Of a DNA stretch of 64,000 nucleotides, positions 33,681 through 42,536 are shown piece after piece. The stretch comes from Thermogladius calderae 1633 (GTDB lineage: Archaea > Thermoproteota > Thermoprotei_A > Sulfolobales > Desulfurococcaceae), in NCBI RefSeq assembly GCF_000264495.1, contig NC_017954.1, positions 1 through 64,000 on the forward strand, given 5' to 3'. The notes below the pieces were generated by a model that saw only the letters and a program-made list of their open reading frames with translations, had not been told where the DNA came from and did not search any database. The translations under genes were made by a program, and so were the position numbers. The stretch's first letter is position 1; the number at the start of each line of letters is the position of its first letter.

Positions 33681-34997
33681 CTAGGGCTTCCTCGGAAATA
33701 CAGTGAAGCCCGGGTATTCCGGCTTTTCGACCTCTTCTTCTATCTCCAGTAACCTGTTATACTTGGCTGTCCTTTCACCTCTGGCTGGCGCTCCCGTCTT
33801 TATAAGCCCGGCTCTTACGCCAACAGCGATATCGGAGATGGTCGTGTCCTCGGTCTCTCCACTCCTGTGGCTTATTATAGTCCTGTAGCCCGCAGTCTTC
33901 GCCATGTCCACAACCGTGAATGTCTCGCTCAGTGTACCCACTTGGTTTACTTTGACTAATATGGCGTTAGCGGCTCTTGTAGCAATACCCCTGCTGAGCC
34001 TTTCCGGGTTTGTCACGAACAGGTCGTCGCCGACGATTAGGATCTTAGAGCCAAACTCGCTCGTAAACCTCGCGAACGTCTCGAAATCCTCCTCGTGGAA
34101 CGGGTCCTCGATGCTGACTATCGGGTAGTCGCTTACCAGCCCAGCATAGTACTCTAGCAGCTTATCGCTCGTGAGCTCGACTCCCTCAACAACATAAACG
34201 CCCTTGCCCTGCTTGAACAGCCTAGAGCTCGCCACGTCGAGGGCCAGGGCGATCTGGTCGCCTGGGCTGTAGCCTGCTGCTTTTATGGCCTCTATTAAGA
34301 GGTCTAGCGCGTCTCTAGTCCTCTCTAGTGGTGGCGCGAAACCGCCCTCGTCTCCCACGTTTATAGCCAACGGCCCGAACTTGTTCTTCAGTATGTTCTT
34401 AAGCTCGTGGTATACCTCAACGCTCGCTCTAAGAGCGTCACTGAAGCTGGTGAACCCGGCGGGGACGATCATGAACTCCTGGAAGTCGAGTTTGTTACCG
34501 GCGTGAACTCCTCCGTTTATTATGTTGAGCATGGGGACCGGGAGTACGTTCGCCTGCTTACCACCAATGTACTGGTAGAGGGGTACTTCCATGGTGTGAG
34601 CTGCCGCCTTCGCGACCGCTATACTGGTAGCGACTATAGCGTTGCCGCCAATTCTCGCTTTGTTCTTCGTACCGTCGATCTCGACCATCTTCATGTCGAT
34701 CTCGTACTGTTTTCTAGAGTCCATCCCTATGATCACGGGGGCTATCATCTTGTTGACGTTCTCGACCGCTCTCTTAACGCCTTTACCGTGGAACTCCTTA
34801 CCGCCGTCTCTTAGCTCGAGAGCCTCGTGTGTCCCGGTGGACGCGCCGCTGGGCGCGTAACCCACGCCTACGCCAAGGCCCTCTGTTACAACCTTCACCT
34901 GGACTGTTGGGTTCCCCCTGCTGTCGAGGACCCACCTACCCCTGACACTCTTTATTAGGAACGCCTCGTCATACTCTGAGTGGTAAACTAAGTGCAC
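33681..34997 (-). CDS. eno: Enolase
   Basis: The product (438 residues from the GTG at 34997) has the enolase signatures: SVRGRWVLDSRGNPTVQ, GASTGTHEALELRDG, GNAIVATSIAVAKAAA, VGDEGGFAPP, VSIEDPFHEEDFE, VGDDLFVTNP and ISHRSGETEDTTI. It converts 2-phosphoglycerate to phosphoenolpyruvate. GTG 34997 is placed after a GGGGTGA motif (35003-35009); the GTG at 35006 lies inside that motif and gives only three extra residues. Confidence 0.97.
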   Translation of the reverse strand: MHLVYHSEYDEAFLIKSVRGRWVLDSRGNPTVQVKVVTEGLGVGVGYAPSGASTGTHEALELRDGGKEFHGKGVKRAVENVNKMIAPVIIGMDSRKQYEIDMKMVEIDGTKNKARIGGNAIVATSIAVAKAAAHTMEVPLYQYIGGKQANVLPVPMLNIINGGVHAGNKLDFQEFMIVPAGFTSFSDALRASVEVYHELKNILKNKFGPLAINVGDEGGFAPPLERTRDALDLLIEAIKAAGYSPGDQIALALDVASSRLFKQGKGVYVVEGVELTSDKLLEYYAGLVSDYPIVSIEDPFHEEDFETFARFTSEFGSKILIVGDDLFVTNPERLSRGIATRAANAILVKVNQVGTLSETFTVVDMAKTAGYRTIISHRSGETEDTTISDIAVGVRAGLIKTGAPARGERTAKYNRLLEIEEEVEKPEYPGFTVFPRKP

Positions 34998-35022
34998 TAC
35001 ACTCACCCCAGAGGAGTACGCT

Positions 35023-35331
35023 ATGTTTCCAGCTATGGTCTTAGAAGTAATAACTTTAACTCTAGTAATGGTAGCTTACGTCCTGTTCACCATTTACTCC
35101 TACGAGAAGATAAAGAACAGGGCTATCTACGTGGCATACCCGTCTACTCTCCTGTACCTAGCACTTGTCGTGGTGTCGGCCAGGAGAGGGGAAGTTGCCT
35201 TCCCCGTCCTAGTGGGCCTCGCTGTAGTCATGGTCTACTTGTTATCGGTTAAGCTGACCCGAGGGTTGGCATCACTGTTATTAACTCCATTACTCCTATA
35301 CTTAGCATTAATCCTAGCATTAAGGGGTTAG
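35023..35331 (+). CDS. Small hydrophobic membrane protein
   Basis: The 102-residue product consists of four hydrophobic helices (about 5-25, 38-52, 59-75, 82-100) with short basic loops (YEKIKNR, SVKLTRG). It is transcribed divergently from enolase and is followed after 2 bases by a zinc-ribbon gene and then signal peptidase, so it probably belongs to a three-gene transcript linked to membrane or secretion functions. The family is not recognised. Confidence 0.7.
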   Translation: MFPAMVLEVITLTLVMVAYVLFTIYSYEKIKNRAIYVAYPSTLLYLALVVVSARRGEVAFPVLVGLAVVMVYLLSVKLTRGLASLLLTPLLLYLALILALRG

Positions 35332-35333
35332 TT

Positions 35334-35627
35334 ATGAGTAAGCAGTTGACATGCCCCAGGTGCGGGAGCACTGACGTCGTGGTCGAGAAGACGTGGCAAC
35401 TGGTATCACCGTTACCGGACAGCGCTGGTAGGATAACGATAACCGTCATGGGCATGGTCAAGTGTAATAGGTGTGGGCACAGGTGGAGGGCAACGATCAG
35501 CAAGCTGAAGGTCGGTGGGAGTAGTGTCGAGATCGAGGGCGGTAAGAGGTTCGAGGAGAAAGAGGAGAGGAAACCCAAAGAGATAGTGCTCGACATAGAC
35601 GAAATCCTCCGCGAGGAAGGGCCTTGA
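35334..35627 (+). CDS. Zinc-ribbon protein with acidic tail
   Basis: The 97-residue protein has a treble-type zinc ribbon with CPRC (about 7-10) and CNRCGHRW (about 45-52), similar in form to TFIIS-type ribbons, then a lysine/glutamate-rich tail (FEEKEERKPKEIVLDIDEIL). It is likely nucleic-acid or protein binding. Its TGA overlaps the TTG start of signal peptidase (TTGA), so the genes are translationally coupled. The family is not recognised. Confidence 0.75.
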   Translation: MSKQLTCPRCGSTDVVVEKTWQLVSPLPDSAGRITITVMGMVKCNRCGHRWRATISKLKVGGSSVEIEGGKRFEEKEERKPKEIVLDIDEILREEGP

Positions 35628-36091
35628 GAGGTCTAGCCCGAGCTGTTCTTAAAGCCCTGACACTTGTACTGGTAGTCGCCGTCTTCACACAACTACTCCT
35701 GTACTTGATGAACAACTCGCAGACTACGGTAGCCGTTGTAGAAGGCTCGAGCATGTACCCTCTTATGAGAGAAGGTGACCTCGTATTCGCCTACCGCCCA
35801 CCGCCCAAAGACATCAGGGTCGGCGACGTCGTCATCTACAGGGTTTACAACAAGCTGATTATACACAGGGTGATAGATGTCAGAGTAAAGAACGGGGAGT
35901 ACTACTACGTTACACAGGGCGATAACAATCCTATACCAGACTACATATACTTCGACGTCGTCGACGGGGTCCCTGTAGGAGTGTCCTACAGCAGGATCGT
36001 CGGGGTGGTCCTCTCAGTGGAAGGGCACACGTTTAAGATCCCGTACTTGGGTTACCTCGCGATATGGTACCACGAGCTAGTCAAGTACTAG
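35624..36091 (+). CDS. Signal peptidase I, archaeal/ER type
   Basis: The 155-residue protein has one N-terminal membrane helix (about 10-30) and the S26B motifs: box B with GSSMYPLMREGD (nucleophile Ser about 43), IIHRVID (His about 81) and TQGDNNP (Asp about 100). Archaeal and Sec11-type signal peptidases use a Ser-His-Asp arrangement in place of the bacterial Ser-Lys dyad. It removes signal peptides from secreted proteins. The TTG start overlaps the previous stop. Its 3' end overlaps the convergent topoisomerase gene by 15 bases. Confidence 0.94.
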   Translation: MRGLARAVLKALTLVLVVAVFTQLLLYLMNNSQTTVAVVEGSSMYPLMREGDLVFAYRPPPKDIRVGDVVIYRVYNKLIIHRVIDVRVKNGEYYYVTQGDNNPIPDYIYFDVVDGVPVGVSYSRIVGVVLSVEGHTFKIPYLGYLAIWYHELVKY

Positions 36092-38134
36092 GACACTCCC
36101 TTTAAGGACGGCCTCGGCTACCTCCTTAACCCACTTACCGGTAGACCTAGACTCCGCCACCCGCTTCAAGTAGTCGCGGAAGGAGACGCCCTCTCTCCTC
36201 GACCACTCTTGGTAGCCTTCCTTTAACCTCCTATACGCCTCGAAGTGGTATCTACACATGTTGCCGGACAACGCCTGCCTACCGCATATTACGCACTTGC
36301 TGGCCGGGGCGATCATGCCGAGCCTTATTGCCAGCTCCTTTCCGACACCGCTTTTCCTCGGCTCGAATTTCTCGATCAGCGAAGACAGCGTCTGTTTGGC
36401 CTTCTCGACCACAAGGCTGCGAGAAGTCTTACCTACTCTTATGTCCTCAAGGGACTTCTCGAACTCCCTTGTCAGCTCTACTTTAGTCAGCTCGGGGAAG
36501 AACTCCCCTATGACTTCGATCACCCCGAGGCCCAAGTCTGTTATCTCGACCCCCCTGGAGCTCATCTTTAAGTAACCCCTGTAAAATAGCGTCTCGATAA
36601 TTCTAGCCCTTGTAGACTCGGTCCCTATCTCAACAGACTCCATCCACTTGAGAATGCTCATCTTTGTAGGCCTATTGGGGGGCTTACTCGACATTTTCTT
36701 CAAGTCGACTTCGACAACTCTCACCAACTCCCCTTTCCTGAATGAGGGGATCCTCGTCTCCCTGGGTGTGTGGAAGTAGTAGTACAATAGCCACCCTTTC
36801 CTGACGAGGTACTGTCCCTCGCTATAGAACGTCTCGCCCGGGACGCCGGCGGAGAAAACGACCCGCTGCCTCACAATCTCGTAGGGGCGGCTGAAAACCG
36901 CCAGGAACCTCCTGACAACCAGGTCGTAAACTTTGAGCATGTCTGGAGGTAGGTTGTGCGGGGGCTTGACACCTGTCGGGTATATTGCAGGGTGTGCCGG
37001 GTCTTCTTTAGGGCCCTCTCTCGGTTTCAGGCGACCGCCTGTCTCGGATAAGAGCTGGGCTACTAGGTACCTGTAAGCAGGGTTCTCGGCCAGTTGGTTT
37101 AGTATCATCCCGTAGTTCAGTGTAGGCGGGAGTTTCTGGCTGTTTGTACGGGGATAACTTATCAACGCCTCTAAGTACAGCCTCTCGGCGATCTCCTGTG
37201 TTTTGTACGGGCTGAAACCGTATATCCTGTACGCCTCCCCCTGTAGGTCGCCTAAGTTAAACGGGAACGGGGGAGGTACCGAGACCTTTTCCTCTACGTA
37301 GTCCTCGACTTGGACGTATTTCTTTTCTTTTATTATAGAGGCTACCCGGAGGGCTTCACTCTGGGTCTCGAATACTCCCTTCTCCCTCGAAGCACCGACT
37401 CTCGCGCTGTCTTTCTCGACTACTAGGCTGAGCGAGAAGATTGGGTACGGTATATGGAGGTTTCTCTCGGTCAACTGCTGGGCGACGTATGCTAGTGTTG
37501 GTGTCTGTACTCTTCCAGCACTAAGTATCACCCTTTTGCCCACAGCTCTCTCGACAGCTGACATCAGAGCCCTGCTTATGTTCACCCCCCACAGCCAGTC
37601 AAGTTCGTGCCTTGCTAGACCCGCCTCTATCATCTCGTAGTCCAGCCTAGTCAGCCTCTTAAACGACTCTCTTAGCTCCGCGGGTGTCAAGGACGAGAAC
37701 TTCGCTCTGAGAGCCTTCTTTGGGTCCCCCAGGAACTTTATTATGAGGAAGCCTATGACCGAGCCCTCGATGTCGTAGTCACACGCATTGATGTAGTAGT
37801 CCCTACCCCTACAAGCCTCTATGAGCGCCTGGTAGAACTTCTTTATGTGGAGAGACCTCCTGTCTACCTCGAATGAAGGTGCCCACTCGTATGAGAAAAC
37901 AGGGTAGCCGGAGAGCTTCGTTGATAGGTTGAAGATGTGCCCCGCCGCGCTTGCGACCGTCACCTCGAGACCGTTGCCCTTGTACACGTATAGGGGGACC
38001 CCCTGAACTGTTATCTTACGGTAGCTAGGCAGGACGGCCGACGCGATCTTGCTGGCCGCTTTAGGCTTCTCGGCTATGATGACTACCCTGCCTCTCAGCG
38101 ACCACAGGTCTACGAACGACGTCACATAGTCCAC
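36077..38134 (-). CDS. topA: Type IA DNA topoisomerase
   Basis: The 685-residue protein has the TOPRIM motif (VVIIAEKPKAASKIA, ACDYDIEGSVIGF), the catalytic tyrosine in LISYPRTNSQ (about 335), the KPPHNLPPDM loop and a C-terminal single zinc motif (CVICGRQALSGNMC). It relaxes negative supercoils and resolves single-stranded entanglements. No helicase domain is fused, so it is not a reverse gyrase; it belongs to the archaeal TopA/Topo III group. The gene is followed downstream by convergent signal peptidase. Confidence 0.94.
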   Translation of the reverse strand: MDYVTSFVDLWSLRGRVVIIAEKPKAASKIASAVLPSYRKITVQGVPLYVYKGNGLEVTVASAAGHIFNLSTKLSGYPVFSYEWAPSFEVDRRSLHIKKFYQALIEACRGRDYYINACDYDIEGSVIGFLIIKFLGDPKKALRAKFSSLTPAELRESFKRLTRLDYEMIEAGLARHELDWLWGVNISRALMSAVERAVGKRVILSAGRVQTPTLAYVAQQLTERNLHIPYPIFSLSLVVEKDSARVGASREKGVFETQSEALRVASIIKEKKYVQVEDYVEEKVSVPPPFPFNLGDLQGEAYRIYGFSPYKTQEIAERLYLEALISYPRTNSQKLPPTLNYGMILNQLAENPAYRYLVAQLLSETGGRLKPREGPKEDPAHPAIYPTGVKPPHNLPPDMLKVYDLVVRRFLAVFSRPYEIVRQRVVFSAGVPGETFYSEGQYLVRKGWLLYYYFHTPRETRIPSFRKGELVRVVEVDLKKMSSKPPNRPTKMSILKWMESVEIGTESTRARIIETLFYRGYLKMSSRGVEITDLGLGVIEVIGEFFPELTKVELTREFEKSLEDIRVGKTSRSLVVEKAKQTLSSLIEKFEPRKSGVGKELAIRLGMIAPASKCVICGRQALSGNMCRYHFEAYRRLKEGYQEWSRREGVSFRDYLKRVAESRSTGKWVKEVAEAVLKGSVLVLD

Positions 38135-38181
38135 CGTTCGGGTCGTCGGGGGGCTCCTGATCGCATCAGTACATGGTTATT

Positions 38182-39300
38182 TTATGGGATAGGGGCTGTT
38201 AAAGCGAGTAAGACCAGGTAGAGCGCTAGGTAGATGAAGTTGTGAGACTCGCTATACTGGTTAGCCGAGCCGGGGTGCTGGTACCTGCCGAAGAGGAGCT
38301 TGAACAGTAGGGCGATGATCCCTATCCACAGGTATATCCCGTAGAAGATTCCAAGCGTCATCAATAACGCGATGCTAGCCCAACCGACAAGGTCGTATAG
38401 AGAGGGCGACAAGTAGCTCCTGAGAACGTATCCGCCGTCTAATTGCCCTATTGGGATGAGGTTCAGGAACGTCACCAAGAAGACGATGTAGCTTATGAAC
38501 GCGAGCGGGTGGACGAGTATAGTGTAGCCCTGGGGGACCATGAAGTACTCGAGTACCTGGAAGACCAGCGGGACCCCTGCGAGCGGGGAGGCCAAGCCTG
38601 CCTCGACCATTGACTGTGCTTGTTGAACGGTTAAGGGTTGCGATAAGAGGATTCCAAATGGTGCTATGACTAGGCCTGCTAAAAACCCGAAGAGGGGGCC
38701 TGAGATCCCTATTTGGGACAGGCTTTTCTTATCGGGTGGTATAGTCTTCATGTTTATGACGGCCCCAAAAGTGCCTATGAAGCCTAGTTGTATCGGGGGA
38801 GCCGGAATGAAGAACGGCCCCTCGATCAGCACACCGCTCCTCCTGCTCGCTAGAATGTGGCCGAACTCGTGAACAGCCAGGGCGACTATGAATATGATGG
38901 TGTAGGCAATACTCCAAGCGACAACGTCAGCCGTGACGGTGTAGAAGGACGCCGATAGACCGAGACCTGTAGCGAAGACTGTGACTACGGTAGCGAGCAA
39001 GAGAGGGATTTTCCACCTAGACCGCTTCCTGCTGAACGGTATAATCCTGAAAACCGGCTTCTCGGACTTCAACTGGACTGCCATGTAGCCTTTCTTTACC
39101 AGTTCACGGTATACCCTGTTAAAGAGCTCTTCGCTCAAGGGTTCTACAAGGATTACGTCTGCTACTTCGCCTAGACCGGGCGAGTAGTACGTGCTATAGC
39201 CTTCTACTCTGACTCCAGCTGTCGAGAATAGATTCAAGATATCGCTTAATGTCGTCTGTAATAAGCTTGTTGACTGGTACGAGCTCTGTGCTTCCATCAA
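38182..39300 (-). CDS. Site-2 protease family (M50) membrane metalloprotease
   Basis: The 372-residue protein has several membrane helices, the zinc motif HEFGH (about 144-148) in a transmembrane helix and the NLIPIGQLDGGYVLRS motif that supplies the third ligand Asp. A soluble N-terminal domain (about 1-95) precedes the membrane part. S2P enzymes cut within the membrane to release regulators or clear signal peptides. The start is uncertain: the longest frame overlaps rpo6 by 107 bases, while an internal TTG (DILNLF region) would reduce the overlap. Confidence 0.9.
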   Translation of the reverse strand: MMEAQSSYQSTSLLQTTLSDILNLFSTAGVRVEGYSTYYSPGLGEVADVILVEPLSEELFNRVYRELVKKGYMAVQLKSEKPVFRIIPFSRKRSRWKIPLLLATVVTVFATGLGLSASFYTVTADVVAWSIAYTIIFIVALAVHEFGHILASRRSGVLIEGPFFIPAPPIQLGFIGTFGAVINMKTIPPDKKSLSQIGISGPLFGFLAGLVIAPFGILLSQPLTVQQAQSMVEAGLASPLAGVPLVFQVLEYFMVPQGYTILVHPLAFISYIVFLVTFLNLIPIGQLDGGYVLRSYLSPSLYDLVGWASIALLMTLGIFYGIYLWIGIIALLFKLLFGRYQHPGSANQYSESHNFIYLALYLVLLALTAPIP

Positions 39301-39508
39301 TGCCCCTCCTCTTAATAGACATTGGCAACAGTCCTCTTATTAACTCAGCTATGGCAATCGCGACAGGGTCTTTTATGGGGAAAGATGAAATGTCGAAAAG
39401 AGGAGGGGCGCCGTAGGCTAGCTGGAGCGCTCTAGCCCCTACAACGCGTGCCACTTCAAACCGCGTGAGCTTACTGTAGTAGAGCTTCTCCGTCTCAGAC
39501 GTAGACAT
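39194..39508 (-). CDS. rpo6: RNA polymerase subunit Rpo6 (RpoK)
   Basis: The product (104 residues from ATG 39508) has the Rpo6/RPB6 core LTRFEVARVVGARALQLAYGAPPLFD, then KDPVAIAIAELIRGLLPMSIKRRG. It is the archaeal omega/RPB6 counterpart that stabilises the polymerase clamp. It carries a longer charged C-terminal extension (about 35 residues) than the usual 85-95 residue form. ATG 39508 is preceded by GGTG at good spacing. It is overlapped at its 3' end by the M50 protease gene. Confidence 0.92.
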   Translation of the reverse strand: MSTSETEKLYYSKLTRFEVARVVGARALQLAYGAPPLFDISSFPIKDPVAIAIAELIRGLLPMSIKRRGIDGSTELVPVNKLITDDIKRYLESILDSWSQSRRL

Positions 39509-39583
39509 GTAGAAACACCGTATTTCCAATAAGCACTCAGCATAGAGAACTGGGATTGGTTATTTGGTTAAAAAATGTTTCCC

Positions 39584-41239
39584 TTAAAAGCTGGTCTTAC
39601 CAGGCGAGGTCTCTTCCTCTTCTTTCTTCTCCTTCTTCTCTTCTTTCTTCAACGGGCTGGCGGCAATTATGTCGTCTATCTTCAGGATTGTCACCGCGGC
39701 TTCGGCAGCCGTCTTGATCATCGAGTTCTTCACGAGTAGCGGCTCAACGACGCTGATGGAGCTCATGTCCTCTCTCACGACGCCATTTATGACGTCAATC
39801 CCAGCGTTAACTTTGCCCTCGCTGTGGTATTGTCTCAGTTTCATTAGGGTCTCCAGCGGGTCTAGGCCGGCAGTCTCTGCTAGTATCAAAGGTATCTCCT
39901 CGAGGGCCGAGGCAAAAGCCTCTATAGCTAGTTGCTCCTTGCCCCCGATCTTGGCGGCGTAGTCCCTCAGCTTTAGAGCGACAGCTATCTCTGTGGCTCC
40001 GCCGCCTGGGACTATCTTAGGCACCCTCAACACGTTCCTCAGGACGTTGAGGGCGTCCTTCAAGCTCCTCTCTATCTCGTCGAGCACCATGTCGCTGGCT
40101 CCTCTTACCAGTATAGTGACCGCCTTCGGGTTCTTGCAGCCCTCTACGAACACCATCTTGTCGTTGCCCACTCTCCTCTCCTCTACTAGCGCGGCGTAGC
40201 CTAGGTCTTCGGGCTTCAGGTCCCTCACGCTACTGACGATCTTACCGCCCGTAGCTCTCTCGAGCTTCTCGAGGTCGCTCCTCTTCACCCTCCTGACTGC
40301 TAGTATACCCTTCTTAGCAAGGAAGTGCTGGGCAACCTCGTCAATACCCTTCTGAGTAATAACAACGTTAGCACCGGTAGACGCGATCTTCTCCACCATG
40401 TCTCTCAGTATCCTGGCCTCCTCCTCGATGAAAGCGTTCATGAGCTCGGGGCTAGTGATGTTTATCTTGGCGGTGATCTCGGGCTTCTCCACCTCGAGAG
40501 CTGCGTCTAGAAGGGCTATCTTCGCGTTCTCCACTCTCCTAGGCATACCAGGGTGTACGACCTCCTTGTCGAGGACGATACCGTACACCAGCTGGGTGTC
40601 GAGGACATTCCCGCCCTTCTTCTTCTCTATCTTGACGTCGTCGACCCTGAACTCGTATATCCCGTCGGGCTTCTTCTCTGCGACGGTCAAGGCCGCGTCT
40701 ATCGCCATGTTCGTCAGCTTCTCGCTTACTAGTGGCCCACCAATGTACTTGCTTGCTATAGTGGTGGTGACCACCTTCTTGAGCGTCTCTCTATCAGAGG
40801 GGTCTACCTTGAGGGCGATCTCGTCTAGTATTCTGAGGGCCTCCTTGAGGGCCTTGGTGTATCCCTCAATTATAATTGTGGGGTGGATGTTCTGGTCTAG
40901 CAACTCCTCGGCCTTCCTAAGGAGTGCGCCTGCCAAGACGACCGCCGATGTCGTCCCGTCACCAACCTCGGCGTCCTGCGCTTTCGCGACCTCTACCAAA
41001 AGCTTAGCCGCTGGGTGCTGAACCTCCATTTCCTTCACTATTGTCGCGCCGTCGTTAGTGACGGTGACGTCGCCAAAGCTGTCCACGAGCATTTTGTCTA
41101 GTCCTCTCGGGCCCAGGCTAGTCTTCAGGACCTCGGCTAGAGCCCTAGCAGCCATGATGTTTGCTCTCAATGCCTCCCTTCCAACAGTCCTCTGCGAGCC
41201 CTCCTTCAGTATTAAGACTGGAATACCATACATTGCCAT
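39584..41239 (-). CDS. ths: Thermosome (group II chaperonin) subunit
   Basis: The 551-residue protein has group II chaperonin signatures: [61 protein letters not shown] and a KEE-rich C-terminal tail. It forms ring complexes that refold proteins and is strongly heat-inducible in archaea. The TATA box and a perfect inverted repeat at the promoter (41269-41298) point to a dedicated regulator. It is the only chaperonin gene in the window; other subunits may exist elsewhere. Confidence 0.97.
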   Translation of the reverse strand: MAMYGIPVLILKEGSQRTVGREALRANIMAARALAEVLKTSLGPRGLDKMLVDSFGDVTVTNDGATIVKEMEVQHPAAKLLVEVAKAQDAEVGDGTTSAVVLAGALLRKAEELLDQNIHPTIIIEGYTKALKEALRILDEIALKVDPSDRETLKKVVTTTIASKYIGGPLVSEKLTNMAIDAALTVAEKKPDGIYEFRVDDVKIEKKKGGNVLDTQLVYGIVLDKEVVHPGMPRRVENAKIALLDAALEVEKPEITAKINITSPELMNAFIEEEARILRDMVEKIASTGANVVITQKGIDEVAQHFLAKKGILAVRRVKRSDLEKLERATGGKIVSSVRDLKPEDLGYAALVEERRVGNDKMVFVEGCKNPKAVTILVRGASDMVLDEIERSLKDALNVLRNVLRVPKIVPGGGATEIAVALKLRDYAAKIGGKEQLAIEAFASALEEIPLILAETAGLDPLETLMKLRQYHSEGKVNAGIDVINGVVREDMSSISVVEPLLVKNSMIKTAAEAAVTILKIDDIIAASPLKKEEKKEKKEEEETSPGKTSF

Positions 41240-41268
41240 ACTAGACTACCACCTGGGAACCAGTTCGC

Positions 41269-41298
41269 ATAGAAGTGATGATATTACTTCTATATAAA
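41269..41298 (-). promoter_or_regulatory. Thermosome promoter with operator-like inverted repeat
   Basis: On the minus strand TTTATATA (41291-41298) is a consensus TATA box about 55 bases before the thermosome start. The perfect inverted repeat ATAGAAGT-N9-ACTTCTAT (41269-41276 and 41286-41293) overlaps its downstream edge and reaches the predicted transcription start near 41268-41270. That position suits a repressor that blocks polymerase recruitment. Confidence 0.6.
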
Positions 41299-41356
41299 CC
41301 TTTCTCAGCGAGTTAATAAAGGTGGCGAAGGAGAGTAGAAACCAAGGGATTAAGCG

Positions 41357-41710
41357 TTGAGCGTCGAGCTGACGACCAGAGAGGAGCTCGAGCGGGCGCT
41401 ATCCATTGAAGAGCCTGTGATTGTCGAGTACTACGACCCCGACGTAGAGGAGAGCAGGTTCTTCTCAGAGGTAATAAAGGAGTTGGGGAGAGTAGCCGAC
41501 CCTAGGTTGCTTTTCTGCCGTGTGAACGTTAAACAGCACGAGGAGCTCGCCGACGGCATAGGAAGCGTGCCGGCAGTGAGAGTGTTTTACAAGAAGAGCG
41601 TCATCTTCGAACAGAAAGGGTGTTTCGGAGACCTCAAGCTCGACTTGATGGTTTTGAGGCGCGGGATTAGAGCCGTGTTCGAGAAGATCGACCTGCGTTT
41701 CAGGATCTAG
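41357..41710 (+). CDS. Thioredoxin-fold protein lacking the CxxC motif
   Basis: The 117-residue product looks like a thioredoxin-fold protein: EPVIVEYYDPDVEESRFFSEV, a strand RLLFCRVNVKQHEELADGIGSVPAVRVFYKK (thioredoxin-like cis-Pro region GSVPAV), and a C-terminal helix. The redox CxxC is absent, so it probably binds or holds partners rather than exchanging disulfides. It starts at a TTG and is divergent from the thermosome, with a TATA-like GTTAATAAAG at 41312-41321. Its proximity to the chaperonin suggests a folding role, as inference. Confidence 0.75.
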   Translation: MSVELTTREELERALSIEEPVIVEYYDPDVEESRFFSEVIKELGRVADPRLLFCRVNVKQHEELADGIGSVPAVRVFYKKSVIFEQKGCFGDLKLDLMVLRRGIRAVFEKIDLRFRI

Positions 41711-41717
41711 AGGTCTC

Positions 41718-42536
41718 CTATATAGGTTGGCTTCTACCCTCGATCTCCTCCACGATCAGCGCGACCTCGTCCGACTTTAAGTATACCTGGAAGAGAACAG
41801 AGGGCTTGGAGGGCCTGTACAAGGGGTGGTAGACCCCGTCCTCCCCGACTAGCACGTATCCACGCTCGACAGCTAACCTGAGCTCGCCTACGCTCGCCGT
41901 CTTAACGAAGCTATTGAGTTTATTAGTGAAGTCAAGGGCGTCTCTAACGTACTTCTCTGTTACGACAGCCCCGCAGACAAGACAGGAATAGTCCGGCATT
42001 ACAGAGTTAAAACCGCACTTAGGGCACTGTACTGGTGACCTGATCCCATACTTAGTCCAAAGGTACTGGAGGGTGGCGATCAGGTCCTCCCTCCCATACT
42101 CTTTAGCCAACTTGTATAGCCTGCTGACCTCGGCGACGGCCGCCCTGCCCCCACTGTAGACGATGTACTCGAGCTGCTCGCGTGTAGGTCTCTTTATCAG
42201 CTCAAGCATCTTTGCCGAAACGAGCTCGTCGACCTGGGGCTTAAACCTCTTGATCCTCCTGAGAACCGTGTCCACGTCTGGTTTAGAGGAGAGACCCTGT
42301 GTAACGAAGTCGAGCACTTCTAACACGATCTTCTTGGAGACTTCCTCGTCTAGGCCTAGTTGAGATAGCCCTAATGCATCGTTAACGTACCCGTACATCT
42401 TATCCAGCAGATCGCTCGCTTCGAAAGTCTTCTTCCTGGTAGCCTTACGCCTGGTCTTGGTTTCGGTCTTTTTCTTTTTTCCCTCCTCTTCCTCTGCAGA
42501 CTCCTTTTTACGAGTTCTACGAGGAATGAGTACCCC
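41718..42536 (-). CDS. Zinc-ribbon protein with lysine-rich N-terminal linker
   Basis: From the first ATG (42398) the product is 226 residues: a helical region, then a zinc ribbon (CPKC and CLVC near 125-140), then a beta-rich tail. The same frame stays open upstream to 42536, encoding a K/E/R-rich stretch of about 46 residues (KKKKTETKTRRKATRKK) that looks coding yet has no ATG, GTG or TTG. It opens immediately after the TAG of the preceding gene, in the same frame. Either an unusual start (for example ATT near 42530), readthrough, or the ATG at 42398 is used. No known family. Confidence 0.65.
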   Translation of the reverse strand, partial: GVLIPRRTRKKESAEEEEGKKKKTETKTRRKATRKKTFEASDLLDKMYGYVNDALGLSQLGLDEEVSKKIVLEVLDFVTQGLSSKPDVDTVLRRIKRFKPQVDELVSAKMLELIKRPTREQLEYIVYSGGRAAVAEVSRLYKLAKEYGREDLIATLQYLWTKYGIRSPVQCPKCGFNSVMPDYSCLVCGAVVTEKYVRDALDFTNKLNSFVKTASVGELRLAVERGYVLVGEDGVYHPLYRPSKPSVLFQVYLKSDEVALIVEEIEGRSQPI

